Below are positions 25,699 to 35,580 of a stretch of 64,000 nt of DNA, one piece after another. The notes beneath the pieces are model-generated. The model searched no databases and was not told the origin of the DNA. It saw only the letters and a list, made by a program, of their open reading frames with translations. Where the stretch lies: contig CAXXJQ010000003.1 of NCBI GenBank assembly GCA_963665045.2, forward strand, positions 1 to 64,000. Reading direction: 5' to 3'. A program made the translations under genes and the position numbers. Numbering within the stretch: the stretch's first letter is position 1; every line of letters begins with the position of its first letter. This DNA comes from JAFGRU01 sp016934985. Its GTDB lineage: Bacteria > Desulfobacterota > Desulfuromonadia > Desulfuromonadales > JAAYDE01.

Positions 25699-26817
25699 AT
25701 GCTGCTTTTCGCACTGACCTTTCTTGGCGTTTATACCGCCATGCATGCCCTGGTTTTCTGGGGATTCCATCCTCTTTTGAAGGGGCATCCGGCTTTGCCG
25801 ACTTTGACCTGGATCTGGATGGGGCTCATGATTCTGAGCCCTGTTCTGGTCAGGCTCCTTGACCGCAACGGCTGGGAGACAGCGGCGCGGGGGCTGGCCT
25901 GGATCGGCTATTCCTGGATGGGTTTGTTGTTTCTCGCGTTTGCCGTTTTTGCCCTCCTCGGCTGCTGGGAAATTGTGGTTTTCATTGCACGCAAGCTCGT
26001 GCCTTCGCTGCCGTCGCTTTCCCTCCACGGGGCTGTCAGCGCTCTGATTGTCCTGTTTGGCGTGTTAGGGACGGTTTTTTATGGTTTTCAGGAAGCTTCG
26101 GATATTCGCGTGGAAAAGGTGCGCCTTACTTCGGCTAAGCTGCCCTCCGATTTTGGCGTCCTGAAAATCGTCCAGGTTTCCGACCTGCATCTCGGCCTGA
26201 TCCACCGCGAAGAAACCCTGGCCCCGATCATATCCCGTATCCGCGAACTCAAGCCGGATCTGGTGGTGGCGACGGGGGATATTGTCGACGCCCAGATCGA
26301 CCACTTAAAGGAACTCTCAATTCTCTGGCAAAACCTCAATCCGCCTTTGGGGAAATTCGCCGTAACCGGCAACCACGAATATTATGCCGGTTTAAAACAG
26401 GCCCTTGATTTCCTGCAGAAGAGCGGGTTTGAGGTTTTGCGCAACCGGGCGCAGGCCGTCGACCAGTATTTTGTCGTGGCCGGGGTTGACGACCCGGCGC
26501 GCGGCAACCGTGTTGATGAAGTGGCGGTTCTGAATCCCATCGAGAAAGGGCGTTATGTCATTTTTCTCAAACACCGCCCGCGGTTAAACGAAAAAGCGGC
26601 GGGACTGTTCGATCTGCAGCTTTCCGGACACGCCCACCGCGGCCAGATTTTCCCCTTCAACTTTCTGACAGGTCTGGAGTACCCCATGCAGAACGGGCTT
26701 TATCCCCTGCCCGGCGGGAGTTATCTGTACGCCAGCCGTGGCACCGGCACCTGGGGGCCGCCGATCCGGGTCGGCTCGCCTCCCGAGATTACCCTGTTTG
26801 AGATTGTTCCGCAATAA
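25699..26817 (+). CDS. Membrane metallophosphoesterase (YkuE-like)
   Basis: A 372-aa protein with about four N-terminal membrane helices (residues 1-140) followed by a calcineurin-type phosphoesterase domain. Metal-binding motifs are VSDLHLG, ATGDIVD, VTGNHEYY and LSGHAHRGQIFPFN. The domain probably lies on the outer face of the inner membrane. Family members act on UDP-diacylglucosamine or other phosphodiesters; specificity is not evident. The ATG follows GGAGAAGGGGGG. Confidence 0.85.
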   Translation: MLLFALTFLGVYTAMHALVFWGFHPLLKGHPALPTLTWIWMGLMILSPVLVRLLDRNGWETAARGLAWIGYSWMGLLFLAFAVFALLGCWEIVVFIARKLVPSLPSLSLHGAVSALIVLFGVLGTVFYGFQEASDIRVEKVRLTSAKLPSDFGVLKIVQVSDLHLGLIHREETLAPIISRIRELKPDLVVATGDIVDAQIDHLKELSILWQNLNPPLGKFAVTGNHEYYAGLKQALDFLQKSGFEVLRNRAQAVDQYFVVAGVDDPARGNRVDEVAVLNPIEKGRYVIFLKHRPRLNEKAAGLFDLQLSGHAHRGQIFPFNFLTGLEYPMQNGLYPLPGGSYLYASRGTGTWGPPIRVGSPPEITLFEIVPQ

Positions 26818-26832
26818 GCCGGCTTGTCCGTT

Positions 26833-27402
26833 TTAGGGGGCACCGCGGCTGTGGCCGGTTGACAAAGCGCCGGCAATGAGGTGGGCGGTGCGGATTGGCT
26901 CGGGCAATTGGCTGTGAATGGCAAAGCGGTGGATGATATCGGTTGCCTGCTCCAAAGAAAGGCCGACACGCTGGATAAAAATATTTCCAACAGGCTCCAT
27001 GGGGCCAACTTTCTCGATCAGCTCCCATTTTTTTTGTCCGTGAGGTATATTTGCCAGGAGCGCATTACGGACCGCCGTCATGTCCGGTTGCTTGCGGCAG
27101 GCGACCAATACCGGGATTTGCAGCTCCCGATGCAGGGCGAAGACGTCTACCACGTTGAATCCTCCGAGGGTGATGCCCTGCAGCATAACCAGCCGGATGT
27201 GTTCCTGGAATCTTGATTCTTGAATAAGGCGGATCAGTTCCCCGGCGGAGTCGCTTCCGTCCCTCGTAACCTTGCCAATGAGAATTCCGTCCAGCCTTGG
27301 TCCTGCGTAAACAGTGCCGACGATTTGAACCTCTTTCGACGAATCTCTATCGAATGGAGCGTCGTCAAAGCCAATGACGTTGGAAATGCGATCGTTAATC
27401 AT
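26833..27402 (-). CDS. DUF99 (endonuclease V-like fold) protein
   Basis: A 189-aa cytosolic protein with the DUF99/UPF0215 pattern: NVIGFDDAPFD near the start, VGTVYAG, VMLQGITLGGFNVVDV and a P-V-L-V-A segment followed by LEQATDIIHRFAIHSQLPEP and RTAHLIAGAL. The family is common in archaea, sparse in bacteria, and related in fold to endonuclease V; its activity is unsettled. It is convergent with the phosphoesterase gene (15-base gap). Confidence 0.8.
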   Translation of the reverse strand: MINDRISNVIGFDDAPFDRDSSKEVQIVGTVYAGPRLDGILIGKVTRDGSDSAGELIRLIQESRFQEHIRLVMLQGITLGGFNVVDVFALHRELQIPVLVACRKQPDMTAVRNALLANIPHGQKKWELIEKVGPMEPVGNIFIQRVGLSLEQATDIIHRFAIHSQLPEPIRTAHLIAGALSTGHSRGAP

Positions 27403-27784
27403 ATTCTTTTCCGCAGGTTGTTCTTCAGCTTATCGGCACCATGCCTCGCATCGCCCATTCCAAGGGCCGCGTGAACCCACCCATGGGGCTTAACTGCCGC
27501 CATCCCTGCGGCAGATGCCCTTTCCATGGGAGACACGAGTCCTTGTGCTGAATAGTTTCTTTTGCAGGTTGTTTTGTCTGGTTGCGTGACAAGGGTCGAA
27601 AATATTTTTTATTTAAAAAATACTATGTTAAAAAGTAAAATAAATTGTGTAAAATTGCTACGAAATTTGCATCAATTATGTTTTTGGGGACCCGAGTTGT
27701 TGTTCGGATCTGGTTTTAAGATAACCGAAAACGCTGGCTGAAAATTCGAAAAATGTTTGTAAATGGGATGGAGAGCAAAACAGA
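27403..27784. other. Gap with dispersed repeat and AT-rich promoter region
   Basis: The left part is the ~130-bp repeat (27426-27555). The right part (27590-27780) is very AT-rich and is the probable promoter of the PAS protein. No gene is seen. Confidence 0.4.
27426..27555 (+). repeat. Dispersed ~130-bp intergenic repeat, copy 1
   Basis: It begins CAGCTTATCGGCACCATGCC and contains CCATTCCAAGGGCCGCGT, CCCATGGGGCTTA, GCGGCAGATGCCCTTTCCAT and ACACGAGTCC, ending near GCTGAATAGT. The same sequence lies inverted at 35430-35556 with about 85% identity, and its first third occurs at 15998. No coding potential. Confidence 0.8.
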
Positions 27785-28789
27785 GTGACACCTTTTAATC
27801 ATTACTTTCAGGATAAACCCTTTTTACTGGAAAACTTGTTCAACACCACCCAGGACGGACTTCTGGTTCTGGATCGAAATCTTTTCATCGTTCAGGTCAA
27901 TCACTGGATGGAAAAGAAATTTGCTTCGGATATGCCGCTGATCGGCAAGAAGTGCCATTCGGTTTTATGCAAACATGAGGACGATTGTTCGGAGTGTCAA
28001 AACATCATGTCACTTGAAGCGGCAAAGCCCTTCAGGAGGGTGGTGCACTTCCCGTCCGATTGCAGTCCTACCGAGTGGCTCGAGTTGAATATGTTTCGGC
28101 TGGCAGATAGTGAAGGAAAGACAATCGGCGCCATCGGACATGTCAAAGACGTCACGGCGCACAAAAGGATGGAAAAGCTGCTTACGGATGAAGTGACCTG
28201 GCGGCGAATTCTGGTCGAGCAGTCGAGAGATGGAATCGTGGTACTTGATCAGGACGGCAAAGTTTACGAGGCTAACCGGCGCTTTGCTGTCATGCTCGGC
28301 TACACTGCAGAAGAAGTTCGGCAACTTTATGTGTGGGACTGGGACACCCGATGGACAAAAGAGGTGCTTCTGGAGAAGCTTCGAACCGTCGACCACAGCG
28401 GTGACCATTTTGAAACGCGCCATCGTCGTAAAGATGACTCGCTTTACGAGGTGGAGATCAGTACCAACGGCGCTGTGTACCATGGGGAGAAGCTGGTTTT
28501 CTGTGTTTGCCGGGATATCAGCGAGCGCAAAAGAGCCGAACAGGAGAGGGAAAAGCTCATTACGGAGCTTCGGGATGCCTCAAATGAGATCAAAGCCTTA
28601 CGTAGCATTCTACCTCTATGCTCTTTCTGCAAGAAAATCAGAAACGACAAGGGTTATTGGGAGCAGGTGGATGTATATATCGAAAAGCATCTTCAGACGG
28701 ATGTCTCCCATGGGATCTGCCCGGAATGCATGGAAAAAAACTTCCCGGAGGAGTACAAACTGATTTTCCCCGAAATAGCGGATGAATGA
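27785..28789 (+). CDS. PAS-domain signalling protein with C-terminal CxxC module
   Basis: A 334-aa soluble protein. Residues about 10-130 form a first PAS-like domain with an unusual Cys cluster (KCHSVLCKHEDDCSECQN) and residues about 150-260 a second PAS domain with a PAC motif (ENRRKDDSLYEVEIS-like). After a short coiled coil the last 50 residues read LPLCSFCKKIRNDKGYWEQV, then SHGICPECMEKNFPEE. This CxxC...CxxC module recurs in the next gene. There is no kinase, GGDEF or other known output domain, so the module is the likely output or a zinc/redox site. The start is GTG, preceded by GGAGAG. Confidence 0.8.
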   Translation: MTPFNHYFQDKPFLLENLFNTTQDGLLVLDRNLFIVQVNHWMEKKFASDMPLIGKKCHSVLCKHEDDCSECQNIMSLEAAKPFRRVVHFPSDCSPTEWLELNMFRLADSEGKTIGAIGHVKDVTAHKRMEKLLTDEVTWRRILVEQSRDGIVVLDQDGKVYEANRRFAVMLGYTAEEVRQLYVWDWDTRWTKEVLLEKLRTVDHSGDHFETRHRRKDDSLYEVEISTNGAVYHGEKLVFCVCRDISERKRAEQEREKLITELRDASNEIKALRSILPLCSFCKKIRNDKGYWEQVDVYIEKHLQTDVSHGICPECMEKNFPEEYKLIFPEIADE

Positions 28790-29184
28790 ACGATTTCCCC
28801 TGCTTCTTTGCAGCTTATAATCATCCCGTGCGCTGGCGGTGCCAGCGCCCCGCAATTATTCAGCCATCCAAGCTTCGTCCAACCAGCACTTCCTGAATTA
28901 CATCCCCACGAATAAAAGCTTTTTATCCCGGGTTATTAAGGTTGTTAACCTTCAAAAGGTGACACTTGTGACATAAAACCAAAAGGTTGCAATCCCGAGG
29001 AAAGCTGAAGATTAAAACTATAGATAATGCCAATATTTTTTGGTAGGCTCTCGGGCGGAAAAAATCTTCGTTTGGGCTATAATTTTAAAATTACACGAGT
29101 TTTGATTATTGTGAGATGCCAAATTTTTTTATGAGCATCGGAATTGTCAATTCTATGGGTCGAAAACACTTAAAAGAGCAAGTG
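28790..29184. other. Gap between the two CxxC-module genes
   Basis: No gene is seen. A strong hairpin GCGCTGGC-GGT-GCCAGCGC lies at 28830-28848 just after the first gene and probably ends its transcript, although no T run follows. Confidence 0.4.
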
Positions 29185-30417
29185 ATGTCCCGGTTGAACT
29201 TGATTTTTAGCTGCATGCTATTTCTGCTGTTGTTTGATGGCCGGCAAGAGGCCTTCAGCAAAGAAGAGGCCCTTTCTGCAGCGGGAAAAATCAGTTTCGT
29301 AAAGGAAATCATTCTCTCGCCGGCAGAAAAAGCCTGGTTGTCCGGGAACCATACGGTTCGTGTTCGAGTCAGCAACTGGCCCCCGTTTATGTTTGCAGAT
29401 GATCGAATCCAGGGGATTTCGATTGATTATCTGGAGAGTATTTTTGCCCTACACAACATAAAATTCCAATATGTGACAGGCATAAGCTGGCCGGTTGCCC
29501 TGGAAGAGCTTAAAAACAAACGAAATATTGATATGGTTTTGACCATCAATCGAACTCCGGCACGGGAGCCCTTCTATGCTTTTACCCAGGACTACCTGTT
29601 TTCACCTCGGGTCATTTTTACCCGGGATGACGCGGATTTTATTTCGAACATTGATGGGTTGCGGAAGAAGGTTGTTTCCGTGGAAAGCGGCTATGTCGCG
29701 AAATCCTTGCTCGAACGACAATATCCTGACATCAAGTTAATGGTAGTGAGTGGTGAAAATTTGACGGAACAGGCATTGAGCGCTCTTGCAACCGGGCAGG
29801 CAGATGCCTACGTGGGTAACCTGGCGGTCGCATCTTACCTCATCCGGCATAAAGGATTTTCCAATATCAAAGTTGCCACGTCGTCTCCTTTCCCGGACCA
29901 CAATCAAGCCATGGGGATTCGTAATGACTGGCCCGAACTTGCAGGCATCATTAATAAAAGCCTGAACGCCATGCCCCCCGAACAACATGCCGCTATCCAC
30001 AATCGCTGGTTGTCGGTGCGCTACGAACATGGACTTCAATCGGGTGATGTCATCAAGTGGGTGTTAGTCACTGTTGGAACTGCCATTGCTATTATTTTGA
30101 TTATTCTGTATTGGAACCGACGGTTGTCCCTGGAGATTAAACGACGGGAAAAAGTGGAGGAAGAACTCAGTGAAACCATTGTAGCCCGTACTCTCACCAC
30201 AGTTGAGCTTCAAGAAGCTCTGAAAAAAGTAAAAGCTTTAAGCGGTCTGCTGCCGATATGTGCTGATTGTAAAAAAATCCGTGATGATTCAGGGTATTGG
30301 CACCAGGTTGAGGTGTACTTCCGTGAGCATTCAGAGGCTGATTTCAGCCATGGCATCTGTCCTGAATGCATGGAGAAGCACTATCCGGAAATTTTCTCTG
30401 ATAAAGTTGAAGACTAG
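29185..30417 (+). CDS. Periplasmic solute-binding sensor with membrane helix and C-terminal CxxC module
   Basis: A 410-aa protein from the ATG at 29185. It has a signal peptide (MSRLNLIFSCMLFLLLF) and a periplasmic type-3 solute-binding domain (about 45-290, SNWPPFMFADDRIQGISIDY, ATGQADAYVGNLAVASY). One membrane helix (WVLVTVGTAIAIILIILYW) is followed by a cytoplasmic coiled coil. It ends in GLLPICADCKKIRDDSGYWH, then FSHGICPECMEKHYPE. This is the tail of the preceding PAS protein placed on a different sensor. No kinase or GGDEF domain follows the helix, where such proteins usually carry one. An earlier in-frame ATG at 29116 would precede the signal peptide with 23 unlikely residues. Confidence 0.85.
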   Translation: MSRLNLIFSCMLFLLLFDGRQEAFSKEEALSAAGKISFVKEIILSPAEKAWLSGNHTVRVRVSNWPPFMFADDRIQGISIDYLESIFALHNIKFQYVTGISWPVALEELKNKRNIDMVLTINRTPAREPFYAFTQDYLFSPRVIFTRDDADFISNIDGLRKKVVSVESGYVAKSLLERQYPDIKLMVVSGENLTEQALSALATGQADAYVGNLAVASYLIRHKGFSNIKVATSSPFPDHNQAMGIRNDWPELAGIINKSLNAMPPEQHAAIHNRWLSVRYEHGLQSGDVIKWVLVTVGTAIAIILIILYWNRRLSLEIKRREKVEEELSETIVARTLTTVELQEALKKVKALSGLLPICADCKKIRDDSGYWHQVEVYFREHSEADFSHGICPECMEKHYPEIFSDKVED

Positions 30418-30862
30418 TCCGGCAAGGGACCGAAGAAGGACGTTTCGATTAATTAGCCGGCTTATAGGGTGGGCCAACCAAGGTCGCTTTTTAGCGCTGT
30501 TTTGGCTTTTTAAATTTGCTTGAATTTCGTTCGCGCTTAAATTTCAAGAACGATCCGGACTGCGTTGGATATATCTATTGCGAGCCAACTATTATAATAA
30601 AATCATTAAGTTAACATCAATTAGTTTTGGCAAGGGCTTTGCTTGAAAAGGCAGGTGGCGGAGCCAATGCCAATGGGGGGCAATATAACCCGAACCGTAA
30701 TCAGGCTTGAATGTCAAAGTTTTGAACCCGGTCATAAACCACCTGTAATAAAAATATCCCTGTAAGGTATTTCCAAAGAGACAGTTGCAGACGGCCGACG
30801 GTTGTTTTGCCGCTTGGTGTGTTGAGCCCCTTTATGCGATTCCGACGAAAAAGGAAAAATAA
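30418..30862. other. Gap before the hybrid kinase
   Basis: No gene or clear signal is seen. An imperfect inverted repeat CTTGAATTT...AAATTTCAAG lies near 30519-30550. Confidence 0.3.
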
Positions 30863-33600
30863 TTGAATAATGTCGTAAAGTCCGTAGGCCATTTTCATGA
30901 GCCGGCAGTGGCGGTAGACCAAATATTGCGGGAGTGCGAAAAATGTTTGACCCTGGCTATTGAAGGCTCAGGGCTTGGTTGCTGGCACTGGCATGTCCAA
31001 AGCGGCGAGTTGGAAGTCGATGAGCGCTGGGCACAGATGATTGGTTATACGCCGCAGGAGCTGGCCCCCTTTAAATTTGACTCCTGGTTGGGTCTTATTC
31101 ACTCAGATGATGTTGAAATGTCCAAACAGTCCATTTATAAGTGCGTCAGTGACGAGATTCCTCTTTATGAATGTGAAATAAAGATGAAGCATAAAAACGG
31201 GCATTATATTTGGGTTTTGGCACGCGGCAGAGTTGTGGAACGGTGTGAAGATGGACAGCCTCTCCGTATTTCAGGGACCTGTCTTGACGTCACCGAGCAC
31301 AAGCAGGCTGAGGATGCCCTGAGAGAATCGGAGCAGGCCCTGCGGACGATTTTTGACAACGCCCACGATGCAGTTTTTATCCATGGCAGCGACGGCCGGA
31401 TTTTGGATGTCAACCGCAAGATGTTGGAACTGTATGGGGTCTCCCGGGAGCAGGCCCGCCAGTCTTCCCTTCTAAATGACTTTTCTGGTCCGGGGCACTC
31501 TATAGAGCAACTGGAGAAGCGTTGGAAAAGGGTTATGGCGGGGGAAGCTCTAGTTTTTGAGTGGATAGCAAAACGGCCGAATGACGGAACCTGTTTTGAT
31601 GTCGAAATTGCTCTCAAGAAAATCATTTTAGAAAATCGTCCGGTTGTGTTGGCTAATGTTCGGGATATTTCCCAGCGAAAGGCTGCGGAAGCGGTGTTAA
31701 AGGAAAATGAGGAGAAGTTCCGGGCTCTGGTCGAAAACAGTATTGATGCCATCATGCGTTTTGATCGACAGCATCGCCACCTCTATGTCAATGCAATCGT
31801 CGAGAAAGAAACCGGAATCCCTGCCGCGGAATTTATTGGAAAAACCCATGAAGATCTGGGCTTTCCCCGAGTCACTTTGCGCTTTGTGGAAAGGTGCTTT
31901 AGACCAGGTTTTTCAATTCGGAAAAGTAAACCGCGTCGAGTTCCAGCTGCCCAAGGGTTTGTGGATAGACTGGATGTTGATTCCTGAAATGGATGAGTCC
32001 GGTAAGGTCAAGGCGGTCATTGCTTCTGCGCGTGATATCACTAACCGCAAACAGACGGAGGAAGCTCTGCGGGAAAGCGAAAAGCGCTTCAGAGACCTTT
32101 CCGAGATGCTGCCCGAGGTGGTGTTTGAAACTGACTTAAACCTTAATCTCAAATATGCCAACAAGCGGGCCATGAAGTTGTTCGGCTATTCCTCCGAAGA
32201 ACTGGAAAACCTTAACGGTTTTGAGGTGATTGCCCCCGAAGATCATGATCGTATAAAAGCGAATATAGCCCTGAGGGTAAAAGGCATAGACCCCGGAAAA
32301 ATTGAGTACCAGGGGGTGAAAAAGTGTGGCGCGAGATTTCCGATACTCCTTCATGCCAGTTCCATTGTTAAAAATGGCGGGGTTGTGGGGCTTCGGGGTG
32401 TAATTGCCGATCTTACAGAGCTCAAGACGGCCGAGGAGGAAAAGGCGCGTTTACTGGAGCAGTTTCACCAGGTCCAGAAGCTGGAATCCATCGGCCGTTT
32501 GGCTGGTGGTGTGGCCCATGATCTTAATAATCTGCTTTCCCCGATTTTAGGCTATGGTGAGTTGTTGAGGGATGATATCAGTCTGGGAGATCCTAAACGG
32601 GAGGCCGTTGATCAGATCTTGCGGGCCGGTTCCCGGGCTCGTGACTTAGTGGGCCAGCTGCTGGCTTTCAGCCGTAAACAAACCCTTGAATACAAGCCCT
32701 TAAGCTTGAACGATACGATCCTGGATTTTGAAAAACTGCTCCGCCGGACCATTCGGGAAGATATTGAATTGAGAATAATTACGTCACCCGACATCCAGAC
32801 CATCAGAGCGGACCTTGGCCAGATCATTCAAGTTGTCATGAACCTCTCGGTTAATGCCCAGGATGCTATGCCGGATGGAGGGACTCTGACCTTTGAGACG
32901 GCGATGGTAGAGCTTGATGGAAGCTATGTGGCTGACCATCCCGGTTCAAAAATGAGGCAGTATGTCATGCTGGCTGTCAGTGACACCGGTTGCGGCATGA
33001 ATGCGGAAACTCAGGAGCATATTTTCGAGCCGTTTTTTTTCCACCAAGGGTGCTCTGGGAACCGGTCTTGGATTGTCAACGGTCTACGGTATAGTCAAAC
33101 AACACGAAGGCAATATCTGGGTTTACAGTGAGCCGGACAGGGGGACAACCTTTAAGGTTTATTTGCCTGTTGTTGCGGGTGCCGCGGTTGAACCGCAAAG
33201 AGATGAAAAGCCTTGTACCGGACAGGCAGGGTCGGAAACCATTCTGGTGGTGGAGGACAACAAACAGGTGCGCCTGTTGGCCTGCAACATCCTTAAGCGT
33301 CAGGGCTACAAATTGCTTCTTGCAGAGAATGGTGCGGAGGCATTAGCTCTTCTGGCCTCTAACCATGGAGCTGTGGATCTTCTTTTGACTGATGTGGTGA
33401 TGCCCGATATCAACGGAAGAGAGCTGTTCGCAAAAGTTACTGAGCTGTACCCGGCGGTCAGAGTATTATATATGTCCGGTTATACCAACGATGTGATCGC
33501 TCAGCGCGGTGTTTTAGACGAAGGGGTCAGCTTTATTCAGAAACCCTTTACTGTCCAGGGCTTGGCAGCCAAGGTCCGGGAAGTTTTGGCAGTGGATTGA
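30863..33600 (+). pseudogene. Hybrid PAS sensor histidine kinase, broken by two frameshifts
   Basis: Three overlapping frames together give one long hybrid kinase. They carry four PAS/PAC units (each ending in D(V/I)(T/S)xxK), a HisKA domain (SIGRLAGGVAHDLNNLLSPI) and a HATPase domain (N box MNLSVNAQDA, G boxes SDTGCGM and GTGLGLSTVYG). A receiver domain (VVEDN, LLTDVVMPD, KPF) ends the protein. The frame shifts once at a CCCC run (31865-31868) and again at a run of eight T (about 33031-33038). Removing one base at each run restores a continuous protein of about 910 aa. Both are +1 homopolymer changes, so sequencing error is as likely as true decay. The TTG start follows AAAAAGGAAAAATAA. The convergent terminator at 33621 ends it. 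Confidence 0.85.
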
Positions 33601-33620
33601 TTTGTTTCCATACCTGATAG

Positions 33621-33650
33621 AAAAGGGGCGCAAATTGCGCCCCTTTTCAA
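33621..33650. terminator. Bidirectional terminator
   Basis: AAAAGGGGCGCAA (33621-33633) pairs perfectly with TTGCGCCCCTTTT (33635-33647). A runs and T runs on both sides suit termination of both the plus-strand kinase and the minus-strand mscS gene. Confidence 0.9.
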
Positions 33651-33704
33651 TTTAATGGAGTCGTTCAACTCATTCTTATCCGTTTGTCAGGAAGGCGCCA
33701 GTCC

Positions 33705-35105
33705 TTAATCCTCCTTGTGATGGTAGATATGTACATCCTGCTGCGGGAAGGGGATGTTGATGTCTTCGGCGTCGAAACGCTTTTTAACTTCCTGGGTGAC
33801 ATCCCAGTAAACCGTCCAGTAATCGGCTGTTTTCACCCAGGGCCGGCAGATCAGGTTGACCGAGGAATCGGCCAGTTCGTGCATACGGATCACCGGTGCA
33901 GGTTCCGCCAGAACCAGCTTGTGGGTGGTGACGATGTCTTTCAGTATCGCTTGGGCCTTATCGGCGTCTGAACTGTAGCCGATGCCGAATACCAGGTCCA
34001 CGCGCCGCTGGGCCGAGTGGCCGGTGGCGTTGGTGATCGTGTTGCCCCAGACGGAGTTGTTGGGAATGACGGTCAGTTTGTTATCGAAACTGCGCAGGTT
34101 GGTGCACATGAGATTCATGGTTTCGACAATACCCGACTCACCGCTGACAGTGATGATGTCGCCCACGTCAAATGGCCGGTAAAGCAGGATCATGATGCCG
34201 CTGGCGAAATTGCTGAGGGTTCCCTGAAGAGCAAAAGCAACGACAAAACCGGCGGCGCCGATGAGAGCGAGGAGGGGACCAATGTTAATGCCGAGGGCCG
34301 AGACGGCCACAATCAGACCGAGAATAATTATGCTGCGGTAAAGAATACTGACGATAAAGGTTTTTTGCAGATCGGTCAGTTTTGATCCGGCGCGATTGAC
34401 GATGGAACCGGTTGCGGCCCCGGCAATGCGGGCCAGGATCCAGAACACCAGCAGGGTCGCCACGAATTTAAGCAGGTTGAATGCCCACTTCATGCCGCCC
34501 TGGTCGGACTTGAGCCAGCCGACTACCGTCAGCCAGGTGGAGGAGGTGTCGGTCACGTCGACGGCGATTCCGGAAATGGCTTTGACATAAGTCCGGTAAG
34601 GCTTGGGGTCGCCCCCTTTGCGTTCCAGTTCGCTCAGCACCGCCTCAAGTTTTTCCACCAGGGCCGCCCGCTGATCCCGCAGTTCAGTGAGGCTGAGGAC
34701 CGTCTTTTCCTTAGCTTCCTCCTTTTTTTCTGTTAGTTTTTCGGCCTGTTGTGATTTGACCGTGGTTTGCTCCCCCTTTTGTTCCTCTTCTGACTTAAGA
34801 GCGCTTTCCGCCTTTTTGGCAGCCTCGACCTGTTTGCGGTGGCGAATCAGGGCGATCTCGGCGCTACTGATCTGACTGGTTTTATCCTTGACCAGTTTCA
34901 GCCAGGCGTCGGCTTCAACGACAAGCTCCTCCTGACCCAGGGGTTTGACCATCCAGTTCAGTTCGTCGACTTTGATGGCAGGATTTGTTGTAGTTGCCGC
35001 TTGGTAGTCTCCTTTGGCTGACACGGGGCCTGCCAATGTCACCATCCATATGGCCAATCCCAGCCAAAGTAAGCGGCCTACGCTGATCTCTTTATTCCAA
35101 AGCAT
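33705..35105 (-). CDS. MscS-family small-conductance mechanosensitive channel with long N-terminal extension
   Basis: A 466-aa channel for release of solutes on hypo-osmotic shock. It has a signal peptide (residues 1-32, ending near VSAKG) and a periplasmic region rich in Lys/Glu coiled coil (about 60-160). Three or more membrane segments follow. The pore helix reads GPLLALIGAAGFVVAFALQG. The MscS beta domain begins FASGIMILLYRPFDVGDII and the C-terminal alpha/beta domain ends NIPFPQQDVHIYH. The ATG at 35105 is set by GGGAGGTATTATT. The extension resembles the medium-size MscS/YnaI-MscK-type proteins. Confidence 0.92.
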   Translation of the reverse strand: MLWNKEISVGRLLWLGLAIWMVTLAGPVSAKGDYQAATTTNPAIKVDELNWMVKPLGQEELVVEADAWLKLVKDKTSQISSAEIALIRHRKQVEAAKKAESALKSEEEQKGEQTTVKSQQAEKLTEKKEEAKEKTVLSLTELRDQRAALVEKLEAVLSELERKGGDPKPYRTYVKAISGIAVDVTDTSSTWLTVVGWLKSDQGGMKWAFNLLKFVATLLVFWILARIAGAATGSIVNRAGSKLTDLQKTFIVSILYRSIIILGLIVAVSALGINIGPLLALIGAAGFVVAFALQGTLSNFASGIMILLYRPFDVGDIITVSGESGIVETMNLMCTNLRSFDNKLTVIPNNSVWGNTITNATGHSAQRRVDLVFGIGYSSDADKAQAILKDIVTTHKLVLAEPAPVIRMHELADSSVNLICRPWVKTADYWTVYWDVTQEVKKRFDAEDINIPFPQQDVHIYHHKED

Positions 35106-35580
35106 AATAATACCTCCCTTTTGGCAGAAAACGGTTTTTCTACTAACCAGTATTGAGCTTATGATTTGCGAAGGTAAAAACAAAACGCACCCTTATATAA
35201 AGCAACAAACGGTCAAAAATTCAACCACCAAAATCTTCTCCATGCAAACAATATTTCCTTACGCAAAAATATAAGCTATCACTTTTTTTTACCTCCCTTC
35301 TCCTTATTTTTGCTTTTGTAAGTGGATATACTTCAAAAGTAAGTTTCCTGCCATTGGGATTTCTGCATGAAAACTGTAACCTCGAACAGTGAAGAGGCCA
35401 TTTGCTTCTTTAAAAACAGAAAAGAGCAACTATTCGGCACCAGGACTCGTGTTGCGCATGGAAAGGGCATCTGCCGCCCGGATGGCTGCAGCTAAGCCCC
35501 ATGGATGGGTTTACGCGGCCCTTGGAATGGGCGAGGCATGGTGCCGATAAGCTGAATAATTACAGAAAAGAAAGGGCGGT
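35106..35580. other. Divergent region between mscS and the export operon
   Basis: An AT-rich mscS leader with promoters is followed by dispersed repeat copy 2 (35430-35556), which lies directly before the tolC-type gene. No gene is seen. Confidence 0.4.
35430..35556 (-). repeat. Dispersed ~130-bp intergenic repeat, copy 2
   Basis: The reverse complement of 35430-35556 aligns end to end with 27426-27555 (CAGCTTATCGGCACCATGCC at its start, CCGAATAGT at its end), with scattered substitutions and one small indel. It ends 25 bases before the tolC-type start. Confidence 0.8.
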
